NCBI GenBank assembly: GCA_001780775.1
Contig: MFIO01000007.1
Location: 1 to 39,489 of the forward strand
Origin: Candidatus Giovannonibacteria bacterium RIFCSPLOWO2_12_FULL_43_11c
Lineage (GTDB): Bacteria; Patescibacteriota; Minisyncoccia; JACPKW01; UBA11713
Direction of reading: 5' to 3'
DNA: 39,489 bases
The notes under the pieces were generated by a model. The model was not told where the DNA came from. It saw only the letters and a list, made by a program, of their open reading frames with translations, and did not search any database. The position numbers and the translations under genes are program-made. Positions 31,421 to 39,423 of the stretch are shown here, in pieces. Position 1 is the first letter of the stretch; every line of letters starts with the position of its first letter.

Positions 31421-33883
31421 ATGGGCATTTTGACCAAACTTTTCGGGATTTCGGGTGAGGCTGATTTAAAGAAATTATTGCCGATTGCAGAAGAGATAAA
31501 TTCTCTCGAGCCTGATTTTGAAAAGCTTTCTCGAGAAGATCTAAAAAATAAAACAAAGGAATTCAGAAAACGCATCACGGACGGGGAAAGCTTGGACGAT
31601 CTCATGCCGGAAGCATTCGCGGCCGCGCGGGAAGCGTCTAAAAGGACGCTTGGCCAGCGCCATTACGACGTCCAGCTGATGGGCGGAATTGTGCTCCACC
31701 AGGGGAAAATTTCCGAAATGAAGACCGGTGAAGGAAAGACTTTAGTCGCGACTCTGCCGGCGTACCTGAACGCGATTTCAGGCGAAGGGGTGCACGTCGT
31801 GACGGTAAACGATTATCTCTCTCGGCGCGATGCCGTATGGATGGGGGAGATTTATAACGCGCTTGGGCTCCAGACTGGCGTTTTAAACCATGAAGCGAGT
31901 TTTCTATACGATCCAACTCATGAAGCAAATAAAGAAGAAGACCGGGAACGCGATCAGCTCGGATCGTTCAAAGTTGTTCATGAATTTCTAAGGCCTGTTT
32001 CGAGGCGGGAGGCGTATCTCGCGGACATAACATATGGAACTAATAACGAATACGGCTTCGACTTTCTCCGCGATAATATGGCATATGCCGAAAGCCAAGT
32101 AGTGCAACGCGGCCATAATTTTGCAATCGTTGACGAAGTCGATTCAATTTTAATAGACGAAGCCAGAACCCCTCTTATTATATCAATGCCGGACGCGGAG
32201 TCTGGAGAACTTTATAAAATATTCTCGAAAATAGTTCCGCGTCTAAAAAAAGAGGAAGACTATAATGTTGACGAAAAACAAAAAGCTTCAACTTTGACAG
32301 AGGCGGGCATTGAAAAAATCGAAAGCATTCTTGGAATAAAAGATCTTTATACGGAGCGCGGCATGCGCTATGTTCACCACCTGGAGCAGGCGCTCCGGGC
32401 GCAGGCGCTTTTCGAGAGAGATCGCGATTATGTTGTAAAAAGCGGCGAAGTAATAATTGTCGACGAGTTTACTGGGCGATTAATGCCGGGGCGGCGCTGG
32501 TCGGACGGGCTTCATCAGGCGATTGAGGCCAAGGAGGGGGTGCGTGTTCAGCAGGAATCTCGCACTCTGGCAACCATTACTTTTCAAAATTATTTTAGGC
32601 TCTATAAAAAATTGTCTGGAATGACGGGGACGGCTTCGACATCTGCCGAAGAATTTCACAAGGTATATAATCTGGAAGCGGCCGAAATCCCGACGAATCG
32701 GCCGATGGTGCGCCTCGACAGGGGGGATAAAGTTTTTCAAAACGAATCCGGGAAGTTTAAAGCTGTCGCGAGAGAAGTAAAAGAAAGGCACGAAAAGGGT
32801 CAGCCAGTTTTGATAGGGACAGTTTCGATTGAAAAAAATGAGCGCCTTTCTGCAATATTGAAACGCGAGGGCGTTCCACATGAACTTTTAAACGCGAAAA
32901 ATCATGAACAAGAGGCGGAGATAATCGCGCAGGCCGGAGGGATCGGCCGGGTTACCCTTGCTACTAATATAGCAGGGCGGGGTGTGGATATAATTCTTGG
33001 AGGTAATCCACCCGATCCCGAAGGAGCTGAGCGAGTGCGAAGCTCAGGTGGTCTTTATGTCCTTGGCACGGAGAGGCACGAAGCGCGAAGAATTGATAAC
33101 CAGCTCCGCGGGCGTTCGGGAAGGCAAGGTGACCCGGGCGAGAGTCAGTTTTTTGTCTCACTCGAAGACGATTTGATGAGGATTTTCGGCTCGGAGAAAA
33201 TCAAAAATATGATGGGCTCGTTCGGGATTCCGGAGGATGAGCCCCTGGAGCATAAATTGGTTTCAAACGCCATCGAATCGGCGCAGGGGAAAATCGAGGG
33301 GCTCAATTTTGACGCGAGAAAACACCTTCTTGAATACGATGATGTTATGAACAAGCAAAGAAAATCAGTTTATGAAAGACGTAAAAAAGTTTTATACGGC
33401 TCGGACGATGAATTCAAGGAAATTTATAAGACTTATTTAAGCGAAGAAGTCACAGACGAAATTCTTGCGAAAAAAGAGGAGGAGCTTAAAGATTCTTTTT
33501 TGCCGACTTTAAGGACATATCTTCTACGCACGATTGATCTTTTGTGGATGGAGCACCTAGAACTCATGGAATATACACGCTCATCGGTGCGCCTGCGTGC
33601 GTACGGCCAGCGCGATCCATTGGTTGAATATAAAAATGAAGCAATCCGCCTTTTCAGAGAGCTCGAAGGGACAATGAGCACTAACTTTTCAAACTCGATA
33701 TTGCACCTCGGCGAACACACGCATCCTGGCGAGCGAAAACACGAAATCCAAATAATCGCTTCGTCCGCCAATAAAAACGAACCAGGCCGAAACGATCCCT
33801 GCCCGTGCGGATCCGGCAAAAAATATAAAAAATGCGGGATGTTGAATACAGAGGAGCACAAGAAAAATTTGGAAAGGAAATAA
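31421..33883 (+). CDS. secA: Preprotein translocase ATPase SecA
   Basis: An 820-aa SecA of normal length and domain order. It has Walker A MKTGEGKT at 100-107, [15 protein letters not shown] (Walker B region) at 237-251, [25 protein letters not shown], the helicase motif [16 protein letters not shown], and the C-terminal zinc SEC-C motif [12 protein letters not shown] at 794-805. SecA drives export of unfolded proteins through SecYEG using ATP, for example the subtilase encoded at 38219-39415. A TATTAT box at 31403-31408, right after the terminator, could give a very short leader; otherwise expression depends on read-through. A degenerate second copy of the last 22 codons lies at 34616-34681. 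Confidence 0.97.
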   Translation: MGILTKLFGISGEADLKKLLPIAEEINSLEPDFEKLSREDLKNKTKEFRKRITDGESLDDLMPEAFAAAREASKRTLGQRHYDVQLMGGIVLHQGKISEMKTGEGKTLVATLPAYLNAISGEGVHVVTVNDYLSRRDAVWMGEIYNALGLQTGVLNHEASFLYDPTHEANKEEDRERDQLGSFKVVHEFLRPVSRREAYLADITYGTNNEYGFDFLRDNMAYAESQVVQRGHNFAIVDEVDSILIDEARTPLIISMPDAESGELYKIFSKIVPRLKKEEDYNVDEKQKASTLTEAGIEKIESILGIKDLYTERGMRYVHHLEQALRAQALFERDRDYVVKSGEVIIVDEFTGRLMPGRRWSDGLHQAIEAKEGVRVQQESRTLATITFQNYFRLYKKLSGMTGTASTSAEEFHKVYNLEAAEIPTNRPMVRLDRGDKVFQNESGKFKAVAREVKERHEKGQPVLIGTVSIEKNERLSAILKREGVPHELLNAKNHEQEAEIIAQAGGIGRVTLATNIAGRGVDIILGGNPPDPEGAERVRSSGGLYVLGTERHEARRIDNQLRGRSGRQGDPGESQFFVSLEDDLMRIFGSEKIKNMMGSFGIPEDEPLEHKLVSNAIESAQGKIEGLNFDARKHLLEYDDVMNKQRKSVYERRKKVLYGSDDEFKEIYKTYLSEEVTDEILAKKEEELKDSFLPTLRTYLLRTIDLLWMEHLELMEYTRSSVRLRAYGQRDPLVEYKNEAIRLFRELEGTMSTNFSNSILHLGEHTHPGERKHEIQIIASSANKNEPGRNDPCPCGSGKKYKKCGMLNTEEHKKNLERK

Positions 33884-33921
33884 ATTGACACTTATCCCGC
33901 GATCGCATAAGAAGTACCACA

Positions 33922-34491
33922 TTATTTTAAACGGAAATGTCTTTTAAGCTCCTCTCCATTGTCAATATGCTCGCCGACAATCATACGGACATAAGGCCTA
34001 AGGGAGAAGAATTCTATTATATAATCAATTTCATTCCAGCACTCAAACGGATGAACAAAAACGCTCTTTTGGAACTGGTAAAATCCAAGTCTTTTCAGGC
34101 TTTTCGAAAGTGCATCTCGAGCCTTCTTTTGGCGCTCTGGTATATCAAATAGAACAATCCGCCACTTTTTATCCCACTTTTGCATCGCCGGAATCTTCAT
34201 TTCATCGATTTGATAAGTAAGCGCGCGTGTCTCACCCTTTTCGGTAAGAAGAATTGTCGAAGAGCCGTCCGGATTGTCTTTCGCTTCGACTAAACGAGCC
34301 TGATAGAGTCGAATTATTGATTTACGCAAAGCCCTACGATTAATCGCCTCCCAATTTTTTCTGATACCTTTTAGGATTTGAAAGTATTGGCGCGGTGAGT
34401 GTGTGAGACCAAGCGCGAGACCGCCCATAAGCAGTAGTAACACTTTTTGAGTTACTGGACCTATTTTTATGTCCAATTTCTTAGTCTCCAT
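33922..34491 (-). CDS. PaaX-like regulator with Cas2-like C-terminal domain
   Basis: The 189-aa protein (from the ATG at 34491) has an N-terminal winged-helix-like region (LLLLMGGLALG, RALRKSIIRLYQARLVE, LTEKGETRA). A C-terminal ferredoxin-like domain begins with KWRIVLFDIPERQKKARDALS and LGFYQFQKSVFVHPF, the pattern shared by PaaX C-terminal domains and Cas2. Automated pipelines often call such proteins Cas2, but no cas1, repeats or other cas genes are present, so a transcriptional regulator is more likely. A TTG at 34518 would add nine residues. TATATT lies 8 nt before the ATG at 34491 with no Shine-Dalgarno. The gene converges on secA and sits between secA's intact and relic 3' ends. Confidence 0.7.
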   Translation of the reverse strand: METKKLDIKIGPVTQKVLLLLMGGLALGLTHSPRQYFQILKGIRKNWEAINRRALRKSIIRLYQARLVEAKDNPDGSSTILLTEKGETRALTYQIDEMKIPAMQKWDKKWRIVLFDIPERQKKARDALSKSLKRLGFYQFQKSVFVHPFECWNEIDYIIEFFSLRPYVRMIVGEHIDNGEELKRHFRLK

Positions 34492-34615
34492 ATATTCATA
34501 ATATATCTCGTAACACAATAATGCTACTTTTCATGCTATCGCAGGGAAAGTATCAGATTAGTTCTTTTTACGTTGATTGTGAGAGTTGGATGTTCTAGAA
34601 TATTGGAATCAACTT

Positions 34616-34681
34616 AAGAAATATTAAAAGTGTAGAATGTTGAATACGGAGGAGCATCAAAAAAATATTGGAAAGAAATAG
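34616..34681 (+). pseudogene. secA: Decayed duplicate of the secA 3' end
   Basis: Reading from 34616 gives KKY-stop-KC followed by a close match to the last residues of SecA (MLNTEEHxKN), ending in TAG. Compared codon by codon with the intact end, about 78% of 69 bases agree by my hand count. Many differences are synonymous (TGC/TGT, ACA/ACG, CAC/CAT, TAA/TAG). It therefore looks like the end of a diverged secA homologue, not a fresh tandem copy. The internal TAA and lack of upstream similarity mark it as non-functional. Confidence 0.65.
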
Positions 34682-34702
34682 ATTGATTTTATCACTGTAA
34701 TT

Positions 34703-34846
34703 ATGGGATATGAAGCTAAAAAAACAGAACATGCTGGAGCGAAGCACGGTAGCGGTGCTTATTGGGGCCGAAAGAAGAATGCTAAGAAGGAGAGCAATAA
34801 AATCCGACGTCGCAATTCAAAAAACGAAGTTCAACAGACTGTTTGA
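34703..34846 (+). CDS. Small conserved-looking basic protein (47 aa)
   Basis: The ATG at 34703 opens a 47-codon frame ending at TGA 34844-34846. The product contains KHGSGAYWGRKKNAKKESNK and RRRNSK, giving a strongly basic, Gly/aromatic-punctuated sequence that looks constrained rather than random. I recall similar small basic hypothetical proteins but cannot name a family. It is probably nucleic-acid-binding (inference from charge). No good Shine-Dalgarno precedes it. A longer overlapping frame at 34710-34910 has no recognisable features and is dismissed. Confidence 0.6.
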   Translation: MGYEAKKTEHAGAKHGSGAYWGRKKNAKKESNKIRRRNSKNEVQQTV

Positions 34847-35399
34847 CACTCGGTGTCGAACACGACGAACACGAACACATCTAAAACACTATGACCTGTC
34901 CATTCTGTGATGACATAAAAAGGCAACCCATAATTATCTATAAGGATGATCTAGTCATATCATTTCCGACTAATATGCCGATTGTTACCGGTCACGTATT
35001 GGTTTGTCCAACGAGGCACGTTGAAAAAATTGATCAATTGTCGAACGGTGAATTGAAAGCGATTAAGGATTTGATTGTTAAGTTAAAAAAGGGCTTGGCA
35101 AGTTCATTGCTTGCCGAGGGGTTTAATATTGCTTGGAATGAAGGTAAAATGGCTGGGCAAGCGATAGATCATCTGCATATTCATGTAGTACCGAGAAAGA
35201 CTGGCGACAGCGGAATTCATGAGTATGATCCAAGAAAATTCCTTTACAGGCCAGGATCTAGGATTGAATCGCCAGAGCGGGAGCTGAAAGAGGTCGCTGC
35301 TCTTATTAAAACAAATCTTGGATAGTTTAATGACAAAACAAATTATATTGCAAGTCGGCGTAAAAATACTTTTAAAAAATCATATCCGACACCGAGTGT
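34846..35399. repeat. 13-bp inverted repeat flanking the HIT gene
   Basis: ACACTCGGTGTCG at 34846-34858 recurs in reverse complement at 35387-35399, with only the HIT gene between. Each copy is itself partly palindromic (GACAC-tcg-GTGTC). It may be a pair of hairpins or element ends; no direct target duplication was seen. Confidence 0.5.
34891..35325 (+). CDS. HIT-family nucleotide hydrolase
   Basis: The 144-aa protein has the compact HIT domain: CPFCDDI at the N-terminus, GHVLVCPTRHVEKIDQL, and the histidine triad DHLHIHVVPR near residues 90-99. HIT hydrolases of this Hint/Fhit-like branch cleave nucleotide phosphoramidates or dinucleoside polyphosphates. It starts 45 nt after the small basic-protein gene and no Shine-Dalgarno precedes the ATG. 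It is unrelated in length and architecture to the GalT-type HIT protein at 167-991. Exact substrate unknown. Confidence 0.87.
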   Translation: MTCPFCDDIKRQPIIIYKDDLVISFPTNMPIVTGHVLVCPTRHVEKIDQLSNGELKAIKDLIVKLKKGLASSLLAEGFNIAWNEGKMAGQAIDHLHIHVVPRKTGDSGIHEYDPRKFLYRPGSRIESPERELKEVAALIKTNLG

Positions 35400-35468
35400 T
35401 GACCAATGTGACACTAATTCATTTAGAGCAATTTGATTTTTAATGGTTTGTAAATGGTAAACTAAATC

Positions 35469-36065
35469 ATGAGCATTGCTAGGGATATCGAGTTGCTTTA
35501 CGAGGTTAGTGCGTTTCGGAATGTGGAACGCGTATGGAAGCAATTCCTAATCACGGATGTTGCGAATAACACCGAGCACACATTTCGAGTGATTTGGATA
35601 GCTTTGACGCTGGGTAAATATGAGGGTAAGGTGAATCTGGAGAAAATAATTAAGATCGCATTGATCCATGATTTCGCGGAAAGCAGATGCGGGGACGTGC
35701 ATTATTTATCTCGGCAGTATGCGAAGCGGAACGAAAAAATGGCAATCGAAGATATTCTCGAGGGAACTATGCTTCACGATGAATTCATTAAAATTTTTGA
35801 CGAATACGAAAAGAGAAAAACGAAAGAATCCAAAATTGTAAAAGACGCTGATAATTTGGATGTTCAAATAGAGCTATCAGAAATTGCGTACAAGGGGAAT
35901 AAGCTTAGTGCAACATGGAAGGCGCATCGAGATAGATACGTCTATCCGAAGTTATTTACCAAATCCGCAAAAGCATTTTGGAAAGCATTTTATAAAGCAA
36001 ACCCGCACGATTGGCACTTGAAATCTCCCCGCAACCGTTTTAGGGCAGGAGATTGGAAAAAATAA
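35469..36065 (+). CDS. HD-domain phosphohydrolase (YfbR-like)
   Basis: A 198-aa protein with metal-binding HD signatures: His37 (NTEHTFRV), His67-Asp68 (ALIHDFAE) and a later Asp (VKDADNLD, about 126-131). This spacing resembles YfbR/HDDC2-type 5'-nucleotidases acting on deoxynucleoside monophosphates. It leads a compact group with a cupin (1-bp gap) and a MutT-type NUDIX protein, consistent with nucleotide housekeeping. A TAAACT box ends 5 nt before the ATG and there is no Shine-Dalgarno. The tail after residue 160 is basic and aromatic. Confidence 0.8.
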   Translation: MSIARDIELLYEVSAFRNVERVWKQFLITDVANNTEHTFRVIWIALTLGKYEGKVNLEKIIKIALIHDFAESRCGDVHYLSRQYAKRNEKMAIEDILEGTMLHDEFIKIFDEYEKRKTKESKIVKDADNLDVQIELSEIAYKGNKLSATWKAHRDRYVYPKLFTKSAKAFWKAFYKANPHDWHLKSPRNRFRAGDWKK

Positions 36066-36066
36066 C

Positions 36067-36447
36067 ATGAGTAAGGATAAAATTCCAGAACCATATAAAC
36101 CCGAGCGACACCCGAAGGGATGGGGATTTGAGGATTGGGTCGCGAACAATAAAGAATATTGCGGGAAATTGTTATTTATGAAAAAAGGAAAGCGGTGCAG
36201 TTTTCATTATCATGAGAAAAAACACGAAACGTTTTTTCTATTTTCTGGAAAGATAGAAGTCTTGGTCGGCTGGGAAGATAACCCGGCTGATCCAAAAGTA
36301 AAACATTACATTTTAAATCCTGGGGATTGCCTTGAAATCGAACGCGGGCTCCGGCACCAGATGATCGCCCTTGAGGATTCGAATCTTTTTGAATTTTCCA
36401 CGACGCATTTTGAGGACGATTCCAAACGCATAGTTAGAGGCGACTAG
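36067..36447 (+). CDS. Single-domain cupin
   Basis: A 126-aa cupin with both conserved motifs: SFHYHEKKHETFFLFSGKIEV (metal-binding His pair and Glu) and NPGDCLEIERGLRHQM (second His). It resembles the small mannose-6-phosphate isomerase-like cupins, which may isomerise sugars or bind small metabolites. It directly follows the HD gene and precedes the NUDIX gene by 8 bp. It is different in sequence from the FdtA-like cupin at 7004-7456. Function unassigned. Confidence 0.75.
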   Translation: MSKDKIPEPYKPERHPKGWGFEDWVANNKEYCGKLLFMKKGKRCSFHYHEKKHETFFLFSGKIEVLVGWEDNPADPKVKHYILNPGDCLEIERGLRHQMIALEDSNLFEFSTTHFEDDSKRIVRGD

Positions 36448-36455
36448 AGTTCGGC

Positions 36456-36938
36456 ATGAAAAAGATTTTAACCCTTTCGATAGTTCACGAGCGCTCAAAT
36501 ATTCTTTTGGGGATGAAGAAGCGCGGGTTTGGGGAGGGCAGATGGAACGGTTTCGGGGGAAAGGTTAAAGAAGGGGAGAGTATTGAAGAAGCGGCAAAGA
36601 GGGAGATCAGGGAGGAGGCGAGAATCGAGGCGGAAGAGATGACAAAAAGAGGAGTAATTAATTTTGAATTCAAGGGCGATCCGGACACGCTCGAAGTTCA
36701 TATTTTTGAAGTAATCAAATTTGACGGCGAGCCTACGGAAAGCGAAGAGATGCGTCCAAAATGGTTCGGCGCAGACGAAATCCCATTCGACCAAATGTGG
36801 CCTGATGACAGATATTGGATGCCCCTATTTTTGGCGGGCAAAAAATTCAGCGGAAGATTTTTATTTGATAAGCCTTCAGACAAAGAATATACGAGCCAAA
36901 TTTTAGAGAAGGAATTATATGAAATTGAGGTTTCCTAA
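36456..36938 (+). CDS. MutT/MTH1-like NUDIX hydrolase (8-oxo-dGTP diphosphatase type)
   Basis: The product (160 aa) contains LLGMKKRGFGEGRWNGFGGKVKEGE running into the complete NUDIX box EAAKREIREEA. The WNGFGGKV lead-in is characteristic of MTH1 (NUDT1)-type enzymes, which remove oxidised purine nucleotides such as 8-oxo-dGTP and 2-OH-dATP. A downstream MRPKWFGADEIPFDQMWPDD segment also matches that subfamily, including the WPDD region that contacts the base. It ends the HD-cupin-NUDIX group. It is separate from the ADP-ribose-type NUDIX at 3603-4304. Confidence 0.85.
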   Translation: MKKILTLSIVHERSNILLGMKKRGFGEGRWNGFGGKVKEGESIEEAAKREIREEARIEAEEMTKRGVINFEFKGDPDTLEVHIFEVIKFDGEPTESEEMRPKWFGADEIPFDQMWPDDRYWMPLFLAGKKFSGRFLFDKPSDKEYTSQILEKELYEIEVS

Positions 36939-37063
36939 TGCATTGTAAGTATTTAACACGCTCGTGGTGTATACTTTCAAGCTTACTTTCTCTGAAATAA
37001 AAAAACTCGGCGGTGTAAGATCAGTTTTGCGGATATTAATATCTTTGATGCATAATATCAAGG

Positions 37064-37282
37064 ATGCGAGAAAATAATCACGACAATCCGAAGCCGCCAT
37101 CGAAAAGCGAAATTAAGCCAGGGTCGGCCGTTTGGGTAATCGAGAAAGAAAATTACGGTACGGATAAATATAAGCAGGGGATTGTGAAAGACGTTTTGAG
37201 TCCTGGGGGATTGCATCCGAGGGGAATTAAGGTCCGCCTTATGGACGGCACTATCGGCCGCGTGCAGTGGCTGGCGGAATAA
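37064..37282 (+). CDS. YwbE-family protein (DUF2196)
   Basis: This 72-aa protein has the YwbE pattern: IKPGSAVWVIEKENYGTDKYKQGIVKDVL followed by HPRGIKVRLMDGTIGRVQ. This is a small beta-barrel of unknown function widespread in bacteria. It has its own likely promoter region: TAATAT ends 5 nt before the ATG, and a perfect 12-bp palindrome GATATTAATATC lies at 37032-37043. A bidirectional terminator follows immediately after the stop. Confidence 0.82.
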   Translation: MRENNHDNPKPPSKSEIKPGSAVWVIEKENYGTDKYKQGIVKDVLSPGGLHPRGIKVRLMDGTIGRVQWLAE

Positions 37283-37316
37283 AAAAAGCGGGGAGCTTGC
37301 GCTCGCCCGCCTTTTC
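37282..37316. terminator. Bidirectional terminator between ywbE-like and the 37334 gene
   Basis: GCGGGGAGC (37288-37296) pairs with GCTC-g-CCCGC (37301-37310) around TTGC. A run of As precedes it and CTTTTCTTT follows, so it can stop both convergent transcripts. Confidence 0.8.
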
Positions 37317-37333
37317 TTTGATGAGACAACCTT

Positions 37334-37597
37334 TCAGTCGTCAATTGAATTCATCTCGCTCCAATGGCAAGTCTTGAAGAAGAACCGATTATTTTCTGGT
37401 TCCTCCGCGACAGATTCTTTCATTGAAATGAGACAAGCCTCGCTTTTGCTCGTCGAAAGAATTCTCCATGTTCCGTCGACAGGATCCTGAAAAAGAAGCG
37501 CAAATTCGTCGGACTGCTGCCGCGCGAATCTGACCCAAGTTTTCAGATCTGGATTCCCCCGGACAACTTTCCCATGAATCAAGACACCTTGGCTCAT
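37334..37597 (-). CDS. Small protein of unknown function
   Basis: I do not recognise this 87-aa soluble protein. It has a few strand-like segments (VLIHGKVVRG, EFALLFQDPVDGTWRIL) and ends in an acidic stretch. There is no signal peptide or membrane segment. The ATG follows a strong AAAGGAGGGG on this strand. Upstream lies a TTGACA promoter, a short leader ORF and an intrinsic terminator, so expression is probably controlled by attenuation (see the separate entry). A bidirectional terminator lies just past its end. Confidence 0.6.
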   Translation of the reverse strand: MSQGVLIHGKVVRGNPDLKTWVRFARQQSDEFALLFQDPVDGTWRILSTSKSEACLISMKESVAEEPENNRFFFKTCHWSEMNSIDD

Positions 37598-37800
37598 AAA
37601 TTCCCCTCCTTTAAATTGTTAATAATACAAACAAAAAAATCGGCTCTATTTAGCCGATTCTAGTCCCTCCTTTATGCTTTATTTTTCAGCAAAAACTAAA
37701 ATCAGCTTCATCCTCAAGGAAAAGTCCTAGCATAATCGCCGATGTTAATTTCTTCTGACTCATTATCTCTAAGGATAGTCCGTAAAGATATGCTTGTCAA
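37598..37800 (-). promoter_or_regulatory. Attenuator-like leader of the 37334-37597 gene
   Basis: On the reverse strand a TTGACA (37795-37800), 17-nt spacer and TATCCT (37772-37777) form a good promoter. About 130 nt later a perfect 8-bp stem (AATCGGCT at 37638-37645, AGCCGATT at 37652-37659) followed by seven Us could stop transcription before the gene. Between them is a 15-codon ORF starting with ATG and ending in TGA, then an AAAGGAGGG (near 37667-37675) lacking a following start codon. It could be an attenuator or an independent sRNA. Confidence 0.5.
37632..37660 (-). terminator. Intrinsic terminator inside the reverse-strand leader
   Basis: Read on the reverse strand: AATCGGCT-aaatag-AGCCGATT then TTTTTTT-like tail (As at 37633-37639 on the + strand). 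Confidence 0.82.
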
Positions 37801-37827
37801 ACGCGGTGTGTATAGTAAAATTGAGCT

Positions 37828-38217
37828 ATGAAAAAGTTTGAGATTATCGGAGCAATTATATTTGTAATTTTGGCGGCTGGGCTATTCTATTACGCTTCGC
37901 ATAAAACCGCGGAAGCGCCGGTAATAAATAAAAATGAGGGTGCCAAAAACGGGGACAAGGTTACCGTTCATTACGTCGGCACTTTGACGGACGGGAAGAA
38001 ATTTGATTCCTCGCGCGATCTGGGAATTCCGTTTGAATTTACTCTCGGGGCGGGATATGTGATCAAGGGATGGGACCAAGGAGTTTTGGGAATGAAAGTT
38101 GGCGAGACGCGCAAACTTACGATTCCTCCTGAATTGGGATACGGAGAACGCGGGCAAGGCCCAATTCCCCCAAATTCAACCTTGATCTTCGAGGTCGAGC
38201 TTTTGAAGATTAATTAG
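37828..38217 (+). CDS. Membrane-anchored FKBP-type peptidyl-prolyl isomerase
   Basis: The product (129 aa) starts with KKF and a single hydrophobic segment (about residues 5-23), then a short linker and an FKBP domain: [50 protein letters not shown] and [10 protein letters not shown]. The active-site aromatics (Y, F, W, Y) are present. It is probably tethered outside the cytoplasmic membrane to help fold exported proteins, such as the neighbouring subtilase. TATAGT (37811-37816) ends 11 nt before the ATG and no Shine-Dalgarno is seen. It converges on the subtilase gene with one base between stops. Confidence 0.9.
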   Translation: MKKFEIIGAIIFVILAAGLFYYASHKTAEAPVINKNEGAKNGDKVTVHYVGTLTDGKKFDSSRDLGIPFEFTLGAGYVIKGWDQGVLGMKVGETRKLTIPPELGYGERGQGPIPPNSTLIFEVELLKIN

Positions 38218-38218
38218 T

Positions 38219-39415
38219 TTATTGCGAAGCCGCGAGAGCGTTTACGAGTCCGAAGCCAAAGAGATTATCGAAGCCCCCTATTCCGAGATCGGTTGCCGTG
38301 CTCTCGAGCGCCGCTATAACCTGATCCGGAGTCCAGCTCGGGTTTTTGAACAAAACGAGCGCGGCAGATCCGGCCACATGAGGAGAGGCCATCGAAGTTC
38401 CGGAAAGGGTCGCGTATCCCGTGCCTTTGTATGTTGAGTAGATGCTCACGCCCGGCGCTGAGAGATCAACTTCGGGGCCTCTGGCGGACCAGCTCGCGAG
38501 CTGGTCGGAAGAATCAGTCGCGGAGACGGCGATTGCTTCGGGATAGGCCGCCGGATAAATTACGGGGTCGGTGGCAGAATTTCCTGCCGCGGCAACGACA
38601 ATGATGCCCGCGTTTTTGGCGCGGATAACCGCGGCGTGCATGGATTGCACGTCGCAAGCGCATCCCAAGCTCATGTTGATGACTTTAATATTTTTGGAAA
38701 TTGCCCAATCAATTCCTTCTATGATATCAGAAATATATCCTGAACCTGCCGCGTTAAGGACTTTAATCGCGTAAATGTCCGCTTTCGGGGCGACTCCGAC
38801 GGAGCCGGTTGTATTATTCAGCGCGGCAATAATTCCAGCGACGTGAGAGCCGTGGCCGTTATCGTCGTTGGCACTCTTGCGGCCGTTAATCGCGTTATAG
38901 CTTCCTTTTATATTTAATGCGAGATCGGGATGCGAAAGGGAAATTCCAGTATCAATTATGCCGACTTTAATGGGATCGGCGGTGTTTCCGGAAAGCCAGA
39001 CTTGATTGGCTTGAATTTTGGAAATTCCCCAAGGGAGAGTCTGTGCCTGAATAGTCACACCACCTCCGCCCTTCGCGGTTTCTCGAGCATCGCGAACTTG
39101 AATCGTTGCGATCGCATCGGTCTCAACGCGGAGAACATTTGGATTTGTTTTAAGATCGGCGATTTCAGTGTCAGAAACATTTTCGAGAACGTCAGCCCTG
39201 GAATTTTCGAGACGTTTAATTTTTCTTGAAGCGAACCGGACGCCTAAAACTTTATCGCGCGTTTCATCAGAAGTTCCTTGTTTAAAAACAACAATTTTCC
39301 GAGATGTTTCGGAATTTAAATCATCATTTGACCTGGCGTTCACTGCCGTAAGTCCAACACTTGAATAAGAGAGAGCAATAATCGAAATACTCGCGAGAAC
39401 TTTTTTGATATTCAT
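38219..39415 (-). CDS. Secreted subtilisin-like serine protease (S8) with propeptide
   Basis: The 398-aa protein has a signal peptide (KK followed by a hydrophobic stretch to about residue 27, cleavage likely near VNA). An I9-type inhibitor propeptide runs to about residue 105, and the peptidase domain follows. The catalytic triad is Asp155 (GIIDTGIS), His188 (DDNGHGSHVAG) and Ser341 (LSGTSMASPHVAG), with the oxyanion Asn in AAAGNSA. It is most likely exported by Sec and self-processed outside the cell. Its promoter places the start 2 nt before the ATG, so the mRNA is effectively leaderless. No sorting or anchoring domain is present at the C-terminus. Confidence 0.92.
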   Translation of the reverse strand: MNIKKVLASISIIALSYSSVGLTAVNARSNDDLNSETSRKIVVFKQGTSDETRDKVLGVRFASRKIKRLENSRADVLENVSDTEIADLKTNPNVLRVETDAIATIQVRDARETAKGGGGVTIQAQTLPWGISKIQANQVWLSGNTADPIKVGIIDTGISLSHPDLALNIKGSYNAINGRKSANDDNGHGSHVAGIIAALNNTTGSVGVAPKADIYAIKVLNAAGSGYISDIIEGIDWAISKNIKVINMSLGCACDVQSMHAAVIRAKNAGIIVVAAAGNSATDPVIYPAAYPEAIAVSATDSSDQLASWSARGPEVDLSAPGVSIYSTYKGTGYATLSGTSMASPHVAGSAALVLFKNPSWTPDQVIAALESTATDLGIGGFDNLFGFGLVNALAASQ

Positions 39416-39423
39416 ATGTTCGG

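Noticed and set aside
33922-34491. CRISPR-associated Cas2
   Set aside because: The C-terminal fold fits, but there is a fused winged-helix-like N-terminus, no cas1, and no repeat-spacer array in the window. A PaaX-like regulator is the simpler call.
34843-34848. TTGACA as a promoter -35 for the HIT gene
   Set aside because: No -10-like hexamer lies 16-18 nt downstream; the sequence is better explained as part of the 13-bp inverted repeat hairpin and the stop of the 47-aa gene.
34710-34910. 66-codon ORF overlapping the HIT start
   Set aside because: Arg/Thr-rich translation without recognisable pattern, and it overlaps a better 47-aa frame and the HIT gene.
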